This document shows positions 7,308-16,723 of a stretch of 64,000 bases of DNA, piece after piece. The position numbers and the translations under genes were made by a program. The number at the start of each line of letters is the position of its first letter. Positions within the stretch are counted from its first letter, which is position 1. The notes under the pieces were generated by a model. It searched no databases and was not told the DNA's origin. It saw only the letters and a list, made by a program, of their open reading frames with translations. Origin of the DNA: Providencia sp. PROV188 (GTDB taxonomy: Bacteria; Pseudomonadota; Gammaproteobacteria; Enterobacterales; Enterobacteriaceae); NCBI RefSeq assembly GCF_027595165.1, contig NZ_CP097291.1:2666001-2730000 (forward strand). The letters are read 5' to 3'.

Positions 7308-8825
7308 TTAAGCTTTGCTAGGACGTAATGCAGGGAATAGGATTACATCACGAATAGTATGGCTATTAGTAAATAGCATGACCATACGGTCAATACCAAT
7401 ACCTAAACCTGCTGTTGGTGGTAACCCGTGCTCTAATGCGGTCACGTAATCTTCGTCGTAGAACATCGCTTCATCATCACCTTCGTCTTTCTGACGAACT
7501 TGCTCAGCAAAACGTTCTGCTTGATCTTCTGCGTCATTTAACTCAGAGAAACCGTTACCGATTTCACGACCACCGATAAAGAATTCGAAACGATCAGTAA
7601 TGAATGGATTATCATCATTACGGCGCGCTAATGGAGAAACTTCAGCCGGATATTCTGTAATAAAGGTTGGTTGAATTAAGTGGCTTTCAGCAACTTCTTC
7701 AAAGATTTCGCACTGAACACGACCTAAACCCCAGCTCTTCTCAATCTTGATTCCGATAGACTGCGCGATCGCAACCGCTTTATCCATATCATCCAGGTCA
7801 GCAACGTTAGTTTCTGGACGGTATTTGCAGATAGCTTCTTTCATCGTCATTTTGGTAAATGGTTTACCAAAATCGAACTCTTGTTCACCATATTTAACAA
7901 CGGTATTGCCTAATACTTTCTGCGTTAAAATACGGAATAAGTCTTCAGTCAGCACAATCAGGTCACGGTAATCGGCATACGCCATATACAGTTCCATCAT
8001 CGTGAATTCTGGGTTATGACGAGGAGATAAACCTTCGTTACGGAAGTTACGGTTGATTTCGAATACGCGTTCAAAACCACCGACAACTAAACGCTTCAGA
8101 TACAGTTCCGGCGCAATACGCAGATACATATCAATATCTAATGCATTATGGTGAGTCACAAATGGACGTGCAGAAGCACCACCCGGAATAACTTGCATCA
8201 TCGGAGTTTCTACTTCCATAAATCCATGTTCGACCATGAAGTTACGAACTTCCGCTAAGATCTTAGAACGAATGATGAAAGTGTTACGAGATTCATCGTT
8301 AGCAATCAGGTCAAGGTAACGTTGACGGTAACGTGTTTCTTGGTCTGATAAACCGTGGAATTTATCTGGTAATGGACGCAGAGCTTTAGTCAGCAAACGA
8401 ACTTCATGACAGTGAACGGTCAATTCGCCAGTTTTAGTTTTAAATAAACGACCTTTAGCACCTAAAATGTCACCTAAGTCCCATTTTTTGAACTGTTCGT
8501 TGTAGATACCTTCTGGCAGATCATCGCGTGAGACGTAGATCTGAATACGGCCACCAACATCTTGTAATGTTGCAAATGACGCTTTACCCATGATACGACG
8601 AGTCATCATACGACCCGCAATAGTCACTTCAATGTTCAGGTCTTCCAGCTCTTCTGCAGATTTTTCACCAAATTCAGCGTGAAGCTTATCAGAGACATTT
8701 TCACGACGAAAATCATTTGGGAATGGAATACCCTGTTCGCGCAGCGCAACCAGTTTTTCTTTACGGGCTTTGAGTTCGTTATTTAAATCGGGAGCTTGTT
8801 CTGCACCCTGTTGCTCTTGAGACAT
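7308..8825 (-). CDS. lysS: Lysyl-tRNA synthetase, class II
   Basis: 505 residues, the normal length. An OB-fold anticodon-binding domain (about 60-175) precedes a class II catalytic core with motif 2 ([20 protein letters not shown]) and motif 3 ([13 protein letters not shown]). It charges tRNA-Lys with lysine in the cytoplasm. TGAGGA lies before the ATG. It starts seven bases after the prfB stop, as in the E. coli recJ-prfB-lysS operon, and ends with a hairpin at 7271-7297. Confidence 0.97.
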   Translation of the reverse strand: MSQEQQGAEQAPDLNNELKARKEKLVALREQGIPFPNDFRRENVSDKLHAEFGEKSAEELEDLNIEVTIAGRMMTRRIMGKASFATLQDVGGRIQIYVSRDDLPEGIYNEQFKKWDLGDILGAKGRLFKTKTGELTVHCHEVRLLTKALRPLPDKFHGLSDQETRYRQRYLDLIANDESRNTFIIRSKILAEVRNFMVEHGFMEVETPMMQVIPGGASARPFVTHHNALDIDMYLRIAPELYLKRLVVGGFERVFEINRNFRNEGLSPRHNPEFTMMELYMAYADYRDLIVLTEDLFRILTQKVLGNTVVKYGEQEFDFGKPFTKMTMKEAICKYRPETNVADLDDMDKAVAIAQSIGIKIEKSWGLGRVQCEIFEEVAESHLIQPTFITEYPAEVSPLARRNDDNPFITDRFEFFIGGREIGNGFSELNDAEDQAERFAEQVRQKDEGDDEAMFYDEDYVTALEHGLPPTAGLGIGIDRMVMLFTNSHTIRDVILFPALRPSKA

Positions 8826-8832
8826 TTTTTCC

Positions 8833-9934
8833 TCACAGGCCAGCTTTTAAACTAGCTTCAATGAATTTATCCAAATCACCATCCAGCACGGCTTGCGTGT
8901 TACGCGTTTCCACACCAGTACGTAAGTCTTTAATGCGTGCATCATCAAGGACGTAAGAACGAATTTGGCTTCCCCAGCCAATGTCCGATTTATTCTCTTC
9001 CATCGCTTGCTTATCTGCGTTCTTCTTCTGCATTTCCAGTTCGTATAATTTCGCTTTTAACTGGCGCATGGCTTGATCTTTGTTTTTATGCTGTGAACGG
9101 TCGTTCTGGCACTGAGTCACAATGTTGGTCGGTATATGGGTGATACGCACCGCAGACTCAGTTTTGTTAACGTGCTGACCACCGGCACCCGAGGCTCGGT
9201 ATACGTCGATACGTAAATCAGCAGGGTTAATTTCGATATCAATATCATCATCAACTTCAGGATAGATAAACGCTGAACTAAATGAAGTATGACGACGACC
9301 GCCGGAGTCAAATGGGCTTTTGCGCACTAAACGGTGAACACCCGTTTCTGTTCTTAACCAGCCATAGGCATAATCACCGATGATTTTAATTGTTGCAGAT
9401 TTTAAACCCGCCACATCACCATCTGACTCTTCGATAATTTCTGTTTTGAAGCCTTTTGACTCAGCCCAACGCAGATACATACGCATGAGCATACTTGCCC
9501 AATCTTGCGCTTCTGTACCGCCAGAACCTGCTTGTAAGTCGATATAGCAGTCAGCGCTGTCATATTCACCGGAGAACATTCGGCGGAATTCAAGTTGCTC
9601 TAACTTGCCTTGCAGTGCTTCTAACTCAGCGCCCGCTTCGTTGAACGTTTCTTCATCATCAGCTTCTACCGCCAATTCCAATAAACCTTCTACGTCTTCA
9701 ATACCTTGGGTCAGTTGGTCAATTGTCTCAACAATCGCCTCAAGGGAAGAGCGTTCTTTGCCAAGTGCTTGAGCGCGTTCTGGTTCATTCCAGACATCCG
9801 GCTGCTCAAGTTCTGCATTCACTTCTTCTAAGCGTTCTTTCTTGGCATCATAGTCAAAGATACCCCCTCAGAACCGTTGTCCGTTCAGACAGGTCCTGAA
9901 TTTTGCTTTTTACTGGGTTTATTTCAAACGTCAT
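8833..9934 (-). CDS. prfB: Peptide chain release factor 2, made by programmed +1 frameshift
   Basis: The gene is read in two frames. Frame one starts at ATG 9934 ([18 protein letters not shown]...) and runs 26 codons to an in-frame TGA at 9856-9854. A +1 shift on CTT TGA C continues from 9855 to the stop at 8833, giving 366 residues, as in E. coli (365). RF2 recognises UGA and UAA: the SPF recognition motif (RKSPFDSGG) and the GGQ hydrolysis motif ([12 protein letters not shown]) are both present. Low RF2 favours the shift, an autoregulatory loop. It lies between recJ and lysS in one operon. Confidence 0.97.
9853..9868 (-). promoter_or_regulatory. prfB programmed frameshift site
   Basis: On the minus strand AGGGGG TAT CTT TGA C: an internal Shine-Dalgarno-like AGGGGG (9868-9863) three bases before the slippery CTT (9859-9857), followed by the in-frame stop TGA (9856-9854) and C. 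This is identical to the E. coli recoding site. Confidence 0.96.
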
Positions 9935-10061
9935 TTTCACTATCTTATAGTTGATCAATAAAGATAAATATTTTCATTCACGAACCGTTTAGTATAACGG
10001 AATTCCTGTCAGGTTTATAGGGCATCAATCCTCTATTTCTGAACGAACTTTTACCGTGGTT

Positions 10062-11795
10062 TTAATCGGGCCAAATGTGTTCAATCATCAATTGCACATT
10101 TTTATTTCCGCGAAACTCGTTCACATCTAACTTAAACGCGATTTTCGCTTTTTTGACGCTATTATCTGGCCATCTACGGACATCAATATTGAACATAATG
10201 CCATCCAACATCGGCCCTCCATTCACGGGTTCTAACATCAATTTTAAATGTTTCTCGCCCACCAACTTTTGTTGCAATAACTGGAAATGCCCATCAAATA
10301 CAGGTTCAGGAAAAGACTGCCCCCACGGACCGCTTTCGCGAAGTAATTCCGCCGTCTCTAATGACAGTTGATTACGCAATAATTCGCCGTCACTCCAAAT
10401 AACGCCCGATAATTGCTCAGGTTGAATAAGTTCTCCCATCAGCATTTCGAAATGGTATTTGAATGCGTCAAATTTGCTCTCTTCAAGCGACAGACCCGCA
10501 GCCATGGCGTGTCCACCAAACTTTTGCATTAACCCCGGTTGCAGCGTATTTAATCGCTCTAATGCATCGCGCATATGAACGCCCTGCACTGAACGACCAG
10601 AGCCTTTTAATAACCCATCTCCGGCAGGCGCGAACGCAATAACGGGGCGATGGAATTGCTCTTTAATTCGTGAAGCTAAAATCCCAACCACCCCTTGATG
10701 CCATTCGGGATGATATAGCGCTAAACCGTTCGGTAACTGATTTTCGCTGTATTCGATTTTGTTAAATAGCACCAATGCTTCTTGCTGCATACCCGCTTCA
10801 ATTTCACGGCGGGTCTGATTTAAACCATCTAACTCATTGGCTAGCTGGCGTGCATGTGCCATATCATCCGTCAACAGTAATTCAATACTGACAGACATAT
10901 CATCCAGCCGACCAGCCGCATTAAGTCTTGGTCCCAGCGCAAAGCCAAAATCATTCGCGACCAGACGAGAGGCATCTCGCTTAGATACCTCAATTAACGC
11001 TTTGATCCCAGCACAGCAGCGCCCTGCTCTCACTCGATTCAACCCTTGATGCACCAGAATGCGGTTGTTCGTATCCAATGGCACCACGTCTGCTACGGTA
11101 CCCAGCGCGACTAAATCAAGGTATTCCGCTAAATTAGGCTCGCTGATCCCTTGCTTTTCAAACCACTGCTGTTGACGTAAATGGGCTCTTAACGCTGACA
11201 TTAAATAAAACGTTACCCCAACACCAGCCAGTGATTTCGATGCAAATTGGCAATCATTAAGATTCGGATTGATGATAGCATCCGCCGTCGGTAGCGTTTC
11301 TCCCGGTAAATGGTGGTCGGTAATAATTACCTTCATCCCATACTCGTGAGCAGTCACCACGCCATCATGAGAAGAGATACCGTTATCTACCGTAATAATC
11401 AGATCCGTTCCCTGCTTATAGGCTTCGTCCACCACCAATGGCGTTAAACCGTAGCCATTTTCAAAACGGTTTGGAACGATATAGTTTAAATTCCTATACC
11501 CCATCGCTTTAAGCGCACGGATAGCTAATGCTGTACTCGTTGCACCATCAGCATCAAAATCCCCAACAATAGTGATTTTTTGGTGCTCCACCAGCGCCAA
11601 ATAGAGCAGCGTTAGTGCATTTTCAACCCCTGATAGCGAACGGTAATCAAGCAAATTAGACGCTTTACGCTCCAATTGAGCGAGAGAAGTTATCCCTCTA
11701 GAGGCATAAATGCGCTGCAAAAGTTCAGGAACATTAGGCAATGCCGCGGCATTACCTGTTAATTCTCGTTGACGTAAAAAAGTTTCGACATTCAC
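10062..11795 (-). CDS. recJ: Single-stranded-DNA-specific 5'-3' exonuclease RecJ
   Basis: 577 residues, full length. DHH-family phosphoesterase motifs are visible: VGDFDADGATSTALA (motif I), ITVDNGIS, ITDHHLPG (DHH), and the DHHA1-type GGHAMAAG block near residue 420. It degrades single-stranded DNA in RecF-pathway recombination and mismatch repair. The start is GTG, as in E. coli recJ, with no clear ribosome binding site, eight bases after the dsbC stop, which suggests translational coupling. It lies in the order xerD-dsbC-recJ-prfB-lysS. Confidence 0.96.
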   Translation of the reverse strand: MNVETFLRQRELTGNAAALPNVPELLQRIYASRGITSLAQLERKASNLLDYRSLSGVENALTLLYLALVEHQKITIVGDFDADGATSTALAIRALKAMGYRNLNYIVPNRFENGYGLTPLVVDEAYKQGTDLIITVDNGISSHDGVVTAHEYGMKVIITDHHLPGETLPTADAIINPNLNDCQFASKSLAGVGVTFYLMSALRAHLRQQQWFEKQGISEPNLAEYLDLVALGTVADVVPLDTNNRILVHQGLNRVRAGRCCAGIKALIEVSKRDASRLVANDFGFALGPRLNAAGRLDDMSVSIELLLTDDMAHARQLANELDGLNQTRREIEAGMQQEALVLFNKIEYSENQLPNGLALYHPEWHQGVVGILASRIKEQFHRPVIAFAPAGDGLLKGSGRSVQGVHMRDALERLNTLQPGLMQKFGGHAMAAGLSLEESKFDAFKYHFEMLMGELIQPEQLSGVIWSDGELLRNQLSLETAELLRESGPWGQSFPEPVFDGHFQLLQQKLVGEKHLKLMLEPVNGGPMLDGIMFNIDVRRWPDNSVKKAKIAFKLDVNEFRGNKNVQLMIEHIWPD

Positions 11796-11803
11796 AATGA
11801 TGA

Positions 11804-12505
11804 TTATTTCTGTTCAAGTATTTGGAGTAATTCGTCAGGTTTTAAAAAGCCAGGGAGTACTTGTCCGCTTGGTAAAATAATGGCAGGCGTTCCTGTAACT
11901 TTAAATAATTGACCTAATTTCAAATGATTGCCTAAATCGATTTTACAGTCATCAATCATGGCAACTTCGTCACCTTTGAACGCTTTAGTCAACGCATCTT
12001 TTGGTAATGCATTACACCAGATTGATGCCATCTGTTTTGCTGTGTCGCTCTTCATCCCTTGACGCGGGAAGGCTAAGTAGCGCACAGTCACCCCTTTGCT
12101 GTTTAACTCACCCACTGTTTCGTGTAATTTCTTACAGTAACCACAGCTAATATCAGTAAAGACCGTTATCGCATATTTTTCATTGGGTGCTTTGAAGATG
12201 ATCATCTCGTTTTTCAACGCTTCCATCTTCTTCAACAAAGGCTGGTTACTGATGTTCACCGGAACTTTTCCGCTGAGATCATAAATTGGGCCTTGTAACA
12301 GGTATTTACCATCGTCCGTCACATAAATTACGCCGTTATCCGTTTCCACCGTATTTAATCCAACAATTGGGGAAGGCTTAATGGATTCCACTTGCATATT
12401 ATAATGTGCCAGTTTTTCGATAATCAGTTTTTCTTCCGTTGCGCCATAAACCGATGCCGTTAATGACGCGATACAGGCGGCTAAAACAAGTAGTTTGCGT
12501 TTCAT
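11804..12505 (-). CDS. dsbC: Periplasmic thiol:disulfide isomerase DsbC
   Basis: I choose the ATG at 12505 (MKRKLLVLAAC...) because AAGGA lies seven bases upstream; a longer frame opens at 12526. The result is 233 residues with a 22-residue signal peptide ending VYGA. An N-terminal dimerisation domain is followed by a thioredoxin fold with active site CGYC (Cys121, Cys124) and the cis-proline segment VTGTPAI. It corrects wrong disulfides in periplasmic proteins and is kept reduced by DsbD. It sits between xerD and recJ, as in E. coli. Confidence 0.95.
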   Translation of the reverse strand: MKRKLLVLAACIASLTASVYGATEEKLIIEKLAHYNMQVESIKPSPIVGLNTVETDNGVIYVTDDGKYLLQGPIYDLSGKVPVNISNQPLLKKMEALKNEMIIFKAPNEKYAITVFTDISCGYCKKLHETVGELNSKGVTVRYLAFPRQGMKSDTAKQMASIWCNALPKDALTKAFKGDEVAMIDDCKIDLGNHLKLGQLFKVTGTPAIILPSGQVLPGFLKPDELLQILEQK

Positions 12506-12522
12506 ATTTATCCTTTCACCCA

Positions 12523-13425
12523 TCACCCTCTCGGATGATGCTGCTCATGTAAAGCACGTAGCCGCTCAGTAGCGACATGTGTGTAAATTTGGGTTGTGGA
12601 TAGGTCGCTATGACCTAACAACATTTGTACAACGCGTAAGTCCGCGCCGTGATTCAATAAATGGGTTGCAAATGCATGCCTTAATACGTGAGGAGATAAC
12701 GCATCCCCATCAATATTAGCAAGTACGGCATAATATTTTATTCGGTGCCAAAATGTCTGGCGGGTCATCTTTGTACCACGTTTGCTTGGAAATAAAACAT
12801 CGCTAGTTTTCCCATTCAGTAAATCTGGGCGCCCTTGCGCTATATATTTTTCCAGCCAGTAAATCGCCTCTTCTCCCAGAGGGATCAAACGCTCTTTATC
12901 ACCTTTACCAACGACCCGAACGACGCCTTGACGCAAGCTGATATCCGAAAATGTCAGCCCTGTCAGCTCGGAAACCCGTAAGCCACAAGCATACAATACT
13001 TCCAACATGGCTTTGTCCCGTAACTCGAGCGAGTCTTCAGTCGCAGGTGCATTAAGCAAATCTTCAACTTGTTTTTCACTGAGATCTTTGGGTAATCGCT
13101 GCGGAATTTTTGGTGCTGCGATTACCGCGGAAGGATCATCCGCTCTTATCTTTTCGCGATAAAAATATTGAAATAACCGGCGAATCGAACTTAATAAACG
13201 CGCAGAACTTGCAGCTTTGTATCCGCCATCAATACGTTCCGCGAGAAAAGATTGTAAATCAATCGACTGAACACTTTCCAAATGCAATTGCTGTGCATCC
13301 AGCCATCTATCTAACGATTGGAGGTCATTACGATAAGATGCCAAAGTGTTTTCAGCAAGATCTTGCTCCAACCAAATTGTATCAAGAAACTGTTCAATTA
13401 ACGGATTCAGTTGTTTACTTTCCAC
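12523..13425 (-). CDS. xerD: Site-specific tyrosine recombinase XerD
   Basis: 300 residues, normal length, with a GTG start six bases after AGGA. An N-terminal SAM-like core-binding domain (to about 110) precedes the tyrosine recombinase domain: catalytic Arg in ACGLRVSELTG, HVLRHAFATH (His-x-x-Arg), GHSDLSTTQIYTH with the second His and the nucleophilic Tyr. With XerC it resolves chromosome dimers at dif under FtsK control. It is first in the xerD-dsbC-recJ-prfB-lysS order and is transcribed away from fldB. Confidence 0.96.
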   Translation of the reverse strand: MESKQLNPLIEQFLDTIWLEQDLAENTLASYRNDLQSLDRWLDAQQLHLESVQSIDLQSFLAERIDGGYKAASSARLLSSIRRLFQYFYREKIRADDPSAVIAAPKIPQRLPKDLSEKQVEDLLNAPATEDSLELRDKAMLEVLYACGLRVSELTGLTFSDISLRQGVVRVVGKGDKERLIPLGEEAIYWLEKYIAQGRPDLLNGKTSDVLFPSKRGTKMTRQTFWHRIKYYAVLANIDGDALSPHVLRHAFATHLLNHGADLRVVQMLLGHSDLSTTQIYTHVATERLRALHEQHHPRG

Positions 13426-13542
13426 GCCAGATCCTATGCCTCTTTATTATTACAGTGCAATCTATTATGCCTGATTGTAGCACCATCTGTTACAATACGT
13501 CCCTCGTGATAAAAACCAGCGCTGGATATAGTAATAATATAT

Positions 13543-14061
13543 ATGAAAATAGGTCTTTTTTACGGTTCAAGTACCTGCTACACCGAAATGGTCGCAGAAA
13601 AAATACGTGACATTCTTGGTGATGATTTCATTACCCTCCATAACGTCAAAGATACACCGCCAGAATTAATGGAACAGTACGATGCTCTTATTTTGGGTAT
13701 CCCTACGTGGGATTTCGGTGAAATTCAGGAAGATTGGCTAGAAATTTGGGAAGCGCTTCCCAAACTTAACCTTGCGGATAAAATGGTCGCAATGTATGGC
13801 ATGGGTGACCAAGTTGACTATAGCGAATGGTTTTTAGATGCACTTGGCATGCTCTATCACCAGCTTAAACCGACTGGCGCACAGTTTATTGGCTTTTGGC
13901 CGACTGAAGGTTATGAATTTGAAAGCCCGAAACCGCTCACGGAAGATGGTGAGATGTTTGTGGGTCTTGCATTAGATGATGTGAACCAGTTTGAACAAAC
14001 CGATGAGCGAGTCGCACAATGGTGTGAGCAGATCCTACAAGAAATTGAAGCTGCTCTTTAA
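13543..14061 (+). CDS. fldB: Flavodoxin 2
   Basis: 172 residues with the long-chain flavodoxin fold: FMN phosphate loop [12 protein letters not shown] at residues 4-15, the 50s loop [12 protein letters not shown], and the [12 protein letters not shown] segment. It is a one-electron carrier; the place next to xerD identifies it as fldB and not fldA. In E. coli fldB belongs to the SoxRS regulon, but I cannot point to a SoxS site here. No strong ribosome binding site is seen before the ATG. Confidence 0.93.
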   Translation: MKIGLFYGSSTCYTEMVAEKIRDILGDDFITLHNVKDTPPELMEQYDALILGIPTWDFGEIQEDWLEIWEALPKLNLADKMVAMYGMGDQVDYSEWFLDALGMLYHQLKPTGAQFIGFWPTEGYEFESPKPLTEDGEMFVGLALDDVNQFEQTDERVAQWCEQILQEIEAAL

Positions 14062-14086
14062 GCGCCAAAGACAACTAACTGCAATA

Positions 14087-14497
14087 TCAAATATCAGGGT
14101 ATTGCAGTAGTAATTGATTGAGATTGCGCCAATTCTCTTCGGAAACAGAATCCTTTGCAATCCACAAGCGAAGCTTCTGAGGCTTACCTTGCAACGCATT
14201 AAGCGTTAATAAAATACCAAAACGGCTACACCATGGCGCTTTGATAATTTCCCACTCATTCTTTTTCCATTGAAGCTTGTTGCCATTCACCAATACAGCC
14301 ACACCTTTGACTTTAGCGATATTTTTTTGGCTTTTTGCCCAACTAGCTACCAACACCACTAATAATGGCAGCCAAATCATTGAATTACCTGGAGCCCATG
14401 GTGCAACAAGCAAAATAATGCCCGTTACCCCATGAAGACAGGTGGAAAAAAGCTGAGTTTTCCATGAAATGGAAAGATTAGATTTCCACAGGACCAC
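14087..14497 (-). CDS. ygfX: YgfX (CptA) inner-membrane protein
   Basis: 136 residues with two adjacent hydrophobic segments around residues 16-50 ([21 protein letters not shown] and [11 protein letters not shown]), then a soluble tail, the layout of the YgfX/CptA family. In E. coli it has been described as the membrane toxin-like partner encoded with SdhE; in Serratia the pair affects succinate dehydrogenase-linked phenotypes. Its first 20 bases overlap the end of sdhE, so the two are coupled. The gene converges on fldB with a gap of 25 bases. Confidence 0.88.
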   Translation of the reverse strand: MVLWKSNLSISWKTQLFSTCLHGVTGIILLVAPWAPGNSMIWLPLLVVLVASWAKSQKNIAKVKGVAVLVNGNKLQWKKNEWEIIKAPWCSRFGILLTLNALQGKPQKLRLWIAKDSVSEENWRNLNQLLLQYPDI

Positions 14498-14777
14498 GAT
14501 TTTTATTTCTTTCTTGAATGAGTTTAATCATAGAGAACAGTTCTTCGTCCTCCGGACGCCCGTGATTCATCAACCAATTGAACAAATCTGGGTCTGGACA
14601 TTCGAGCAGGCGCACAAAAACACGCTTATCGTGGTCTGTTAGCTCGTCATATTCATATTCAAAAAATGGCATGATAGAAATATCAAGCTCACGCATGCCT
14701 CTCCTGCACGCCCAATGAATTCGCGCCTTGTTATTGATATCGATTTGACTTTGCCCGCTAGGCATTCCATTATCCAT
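14478..14777 (-). CDS. sdhE: FAD assembly factor SdhE
   Basis: 99 residues, about ten longer than the 88-residue E. coli protein because of an N-terminal extension ([11 protein letters not shown]) before the conserved [19 protein letters not shown]. The RGMRELD motif that contacts SdhA is intact, as is FNWLMNHG. It promotes covalent attachment of FAD to succinate dehydrogenase and fumarate reductase. The position matching the E. coli start codon is ATC here, so an upstream ATG must be used; 14777 fits AAAGG at ten bases, with 14765 as the alternative. Downstream ygfX overlaps it. Confidence 0.93.
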   Translation of the reverse strand: MDNGMPSGQSQIDINNKARIHWACRRGMRELDISIMPFFEYEYDELTDHDKRVFVRLLECPDPDLFNWLMNHGRPEDEELFSMIKLIQERNKNRGPVEI

Positions 14778-15035
14778 TTCACTACGACCTTTTGTTGCAG
14801 TTGACTGATAAGATTGATTATTTTAAATACTCTATCAGATAATCTGTCAATAAAACATGTCACACTCTACATAGTTCACATTTTAGGTTGTAAAATACCG
14901 TTTTTCTACAAACTATTTACCCTCTTATGCTGAATAATAGGTTAATGGCACTTTAGTTCGGTTTGAGGCTTGCAATGTGACCTAGCTATTTTACCATTAA
15001 GCACCATTATCAAATAAAGAACAACAGGTGAAATC

Positions 15036-16022
15036 ATGACTTCCCATGTAGACAACGCACAACAGTTTCCCCTCGATTCTCAGTCTTTACCCCTTGTTTT
15101 GATTTCACTGGAAAACTGGGAACTTATCCACCTACACGGCGCTGATGCAGAAAAATATCTGCAAGGACAAGTCACCGCCGATATCAGCACACTTGAGCAT
15201 GCACATACACTAACCGCTCATTGCGATCCAAAAGGAAAAATGTGGAGTGACCTACGTTTATTCCATCACTTAGCCGGTTATTCTTATATTGAAAGACGCA
15301 GTGTTGCTGATGCCCAACTCGCAGAGTTAAAAAAATACGCTGTTTTCTCTAAAGTCACTTTTGAAAAGAAACCTGAACTGAAATTACTGGGTGTGGCAGG
15401 CCAAGGCGCACGAGAAGCGCTTTCATCCGTGTTCGCCACACTACCCGATACCCAAAACCAAGTCATCGCAGAAGGCAACAGTACCCTTCTACATTTTGAC
15501 CTTCCCGCAGAGCGATTTTTAATTATTACAGACGAAACGACTGCTCAAAACATCACCGAGACCTTAAATGCGACATTGGTTTCTGACCAACAATGGTTAG
15601 CATTAGAAATTGCGGCGGGCTTTGCCGTTATCGACCAAGAAAATAGTGCCCAACATCTGCCTCAAGCTGCAAACTTACAAGCCATCCCTCACGGAATTAG
15701 CTTTAAAAAAGGCTGCTATACCGGCCAAGAAATGGTTGCACGCGCCAAGTTCCGTGGTGCCAATAAACGCGCGATGTACTGGCTAACGGGCACTGGCTCC
15801 TCACTTCCAACTATTGGTGATGGTGTTGAGTGGCAACTCGGTGAAAACTGGCGCCGTACCGGAACAGTACTCGCCGCCGTACGTTTAGGGAATGGAGAAC
15901 TTAGCATCCAAATCATCATGAACAACGATATGGAAGCTGATAGCGTGTTTCGCGTTATGGGTGACGAGCAAAGTTGCCTGACCATTGCACCACTGCCTTA
16001 TTCATTAGAAGAAGATAAATAA
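15036..16022 (+). CDS. ygfZ: tRNA-modifying/iron-sulfur cluster protein YgfZ
   Basis: 328 residues, related in fold to GcvT. The signature [17 protein letters not shown] lies near residue 225, with the key cysteine at position 227. YgfZ acts with folate in the maintenance of certain iron-sulfur enzymes, including MiaB. It is divergent from sdhE-ygfX with a 258-base gap, the same arrangement as in E. coli. The following HD-domain gene starts 11 bases after the stop, suggesting co-transcription. Confidence 0.95.
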   Translation: MTSHVDNAQQFPLDSQSLPLVLISLENWELIHLHGADAEKYLQGQVTADISTLEHAHTLTAHCDPKGKMWSDLRLFHHLAGYSYIERRSVADAQLAELKKYAVFSKVTFEKKPELKLLGVAGQGAREALSSVFATLPDTQNQVIAEGNSTLLHFDLPAERFLIITDETTAQNITETLNATLVSDQQWLALEIAAGFAVIDQENSAQHLPQAANLQAIPHGISFKKGCYTGQEMVARAKFRGANKRAMYWLTGTGSSLPTIGDGVEWQLGENWRRTGTVLAAVRLGNGELSIQIIMNNDMEADSVFRVMGDEQSCLTIAPLPYSLEEDK

Positions 16023-16033
16023 TTGGGGTTTTT

Positions 16034-16654
16034 ATGTCATCTGCAATAAGTAATAAGCCACTCGACGTTTTGAATTTTGGGGCTTTTACTGAAGTCGTAC
16101 AATTTTTGATGGAGCTCGATAAACTGAAAAGCGTTTATCGCAAGAATAAATTATTAAACCGCGAAAGACACGAAAACACAGCCGAACATAGCTGGCAGTT
16201 TGCTGTTGCTGCTATGGCTTTTGCCCCTTATGTGCCGGGCGTTAATCTTGAACGCGCCATTAAACTTGCGCTCGTTCATGATATCGTCGAAATTGATGCA
16301 GGTGACGTTTTGGTGTTTGATAATGCCGCTCGTGAAGCCATTCATGATGACGAAGTCAAAGCAGCTAACCGCCTGTTTAATCTACTGCCAAGCCCGCAAA
16401 ATGCTGAATTCTTAGCATTATGGAATGAGTATGATGCCGTCGAGACATTGGAATCGAAATATGCCAATGCCATTGATAGAGCCATGCCGATGTTATTGAA
16501 CTTGCATAATCAGGGTCAAAGCTGGGTTGAAAACCATATTCGTCATGAGCAGGTCGTTAGTAAATGTGACTATATTCAGGAGATCCTCCCTGAATTTTGG
16601 TTGCAGCTTAAACAGCAATTAGAGCAAGCCCACCAAAAAGGCTGGCTGCTGTAA
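16034..16654 (+). CDS. HD-domain phosphohydrolase (HD_3, YfbR/HDDC2-like)
   Basis: 206 residues. Metal-binding HD-domain residues are visible: His52 in ENTAEHSW, His82-Asp83 in ALVHDIVEIDAGD, and Asp148 in NAIDRAMP. This pattern belongs to the HD_3 group that includes 5'-deoxynucleotidases such as YfbR and human HDDC2, so a nucleoside monophosphate phosphatase role is likely but the substrate is not determined. It follows ygfZ by 11 bases and ends in a shared terminator facing gcvP. In E. coli other genes occupy this place. Confidence 0.85.
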   Translation: MSSAISNKPLDVLNFGAFTEVVQFLMELDKLKSVYRKNKLLNRERHENTAEHSWQFAVAAMAFAPYVPGVNLERAIKLALVHDIVEIDAGDVLVFDNAAREAIHDDEVKAANRLFNLLPSPQNAEFLALWNEYDAVETLESKYANAIDRAMPMLLNLHNQGQSWVENHIRHEQVVSKCDYIQEILPEFWLQLKQQLEQAHQKGWLL

Positions 16655-16671
16655 TTAAAAAAATAAAACAA

Positions 16672-16699
16672 AAAACGCCAGATAAATATCTGGCGTTTT
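16672..16699. terminator. Bidirectional terminator between the HD gene and gcvP
   Basis: AAAACGCCAGATA pairs with TATCTGGCGTTTT as a perfect inverted repeat with A and T runs at both ends, between two convergent genes. Confidence 0.88.
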
Positions 16700-16723
16700 C
16701 ATATTAAAAAGCTAAAAAATTAA

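Noticed and set aside
8937..9143. Small frames within prfB, gcvP, secA and other core genes on either strand
   Set aside because: They are contained in certain genes, lack start signals and show no family features.
9854..9856. Premature stop making prfB look broken
   Set aside because: It is the conserved programmed frameshift site, not a mutation.
13110..13610. Plus-strand frame across the start of xerD and fldB (166 codons)
   Set aside because: Overlaps the 5' parts of two certain genes, xerD and fldB, in other frames, and looks like no known protein.
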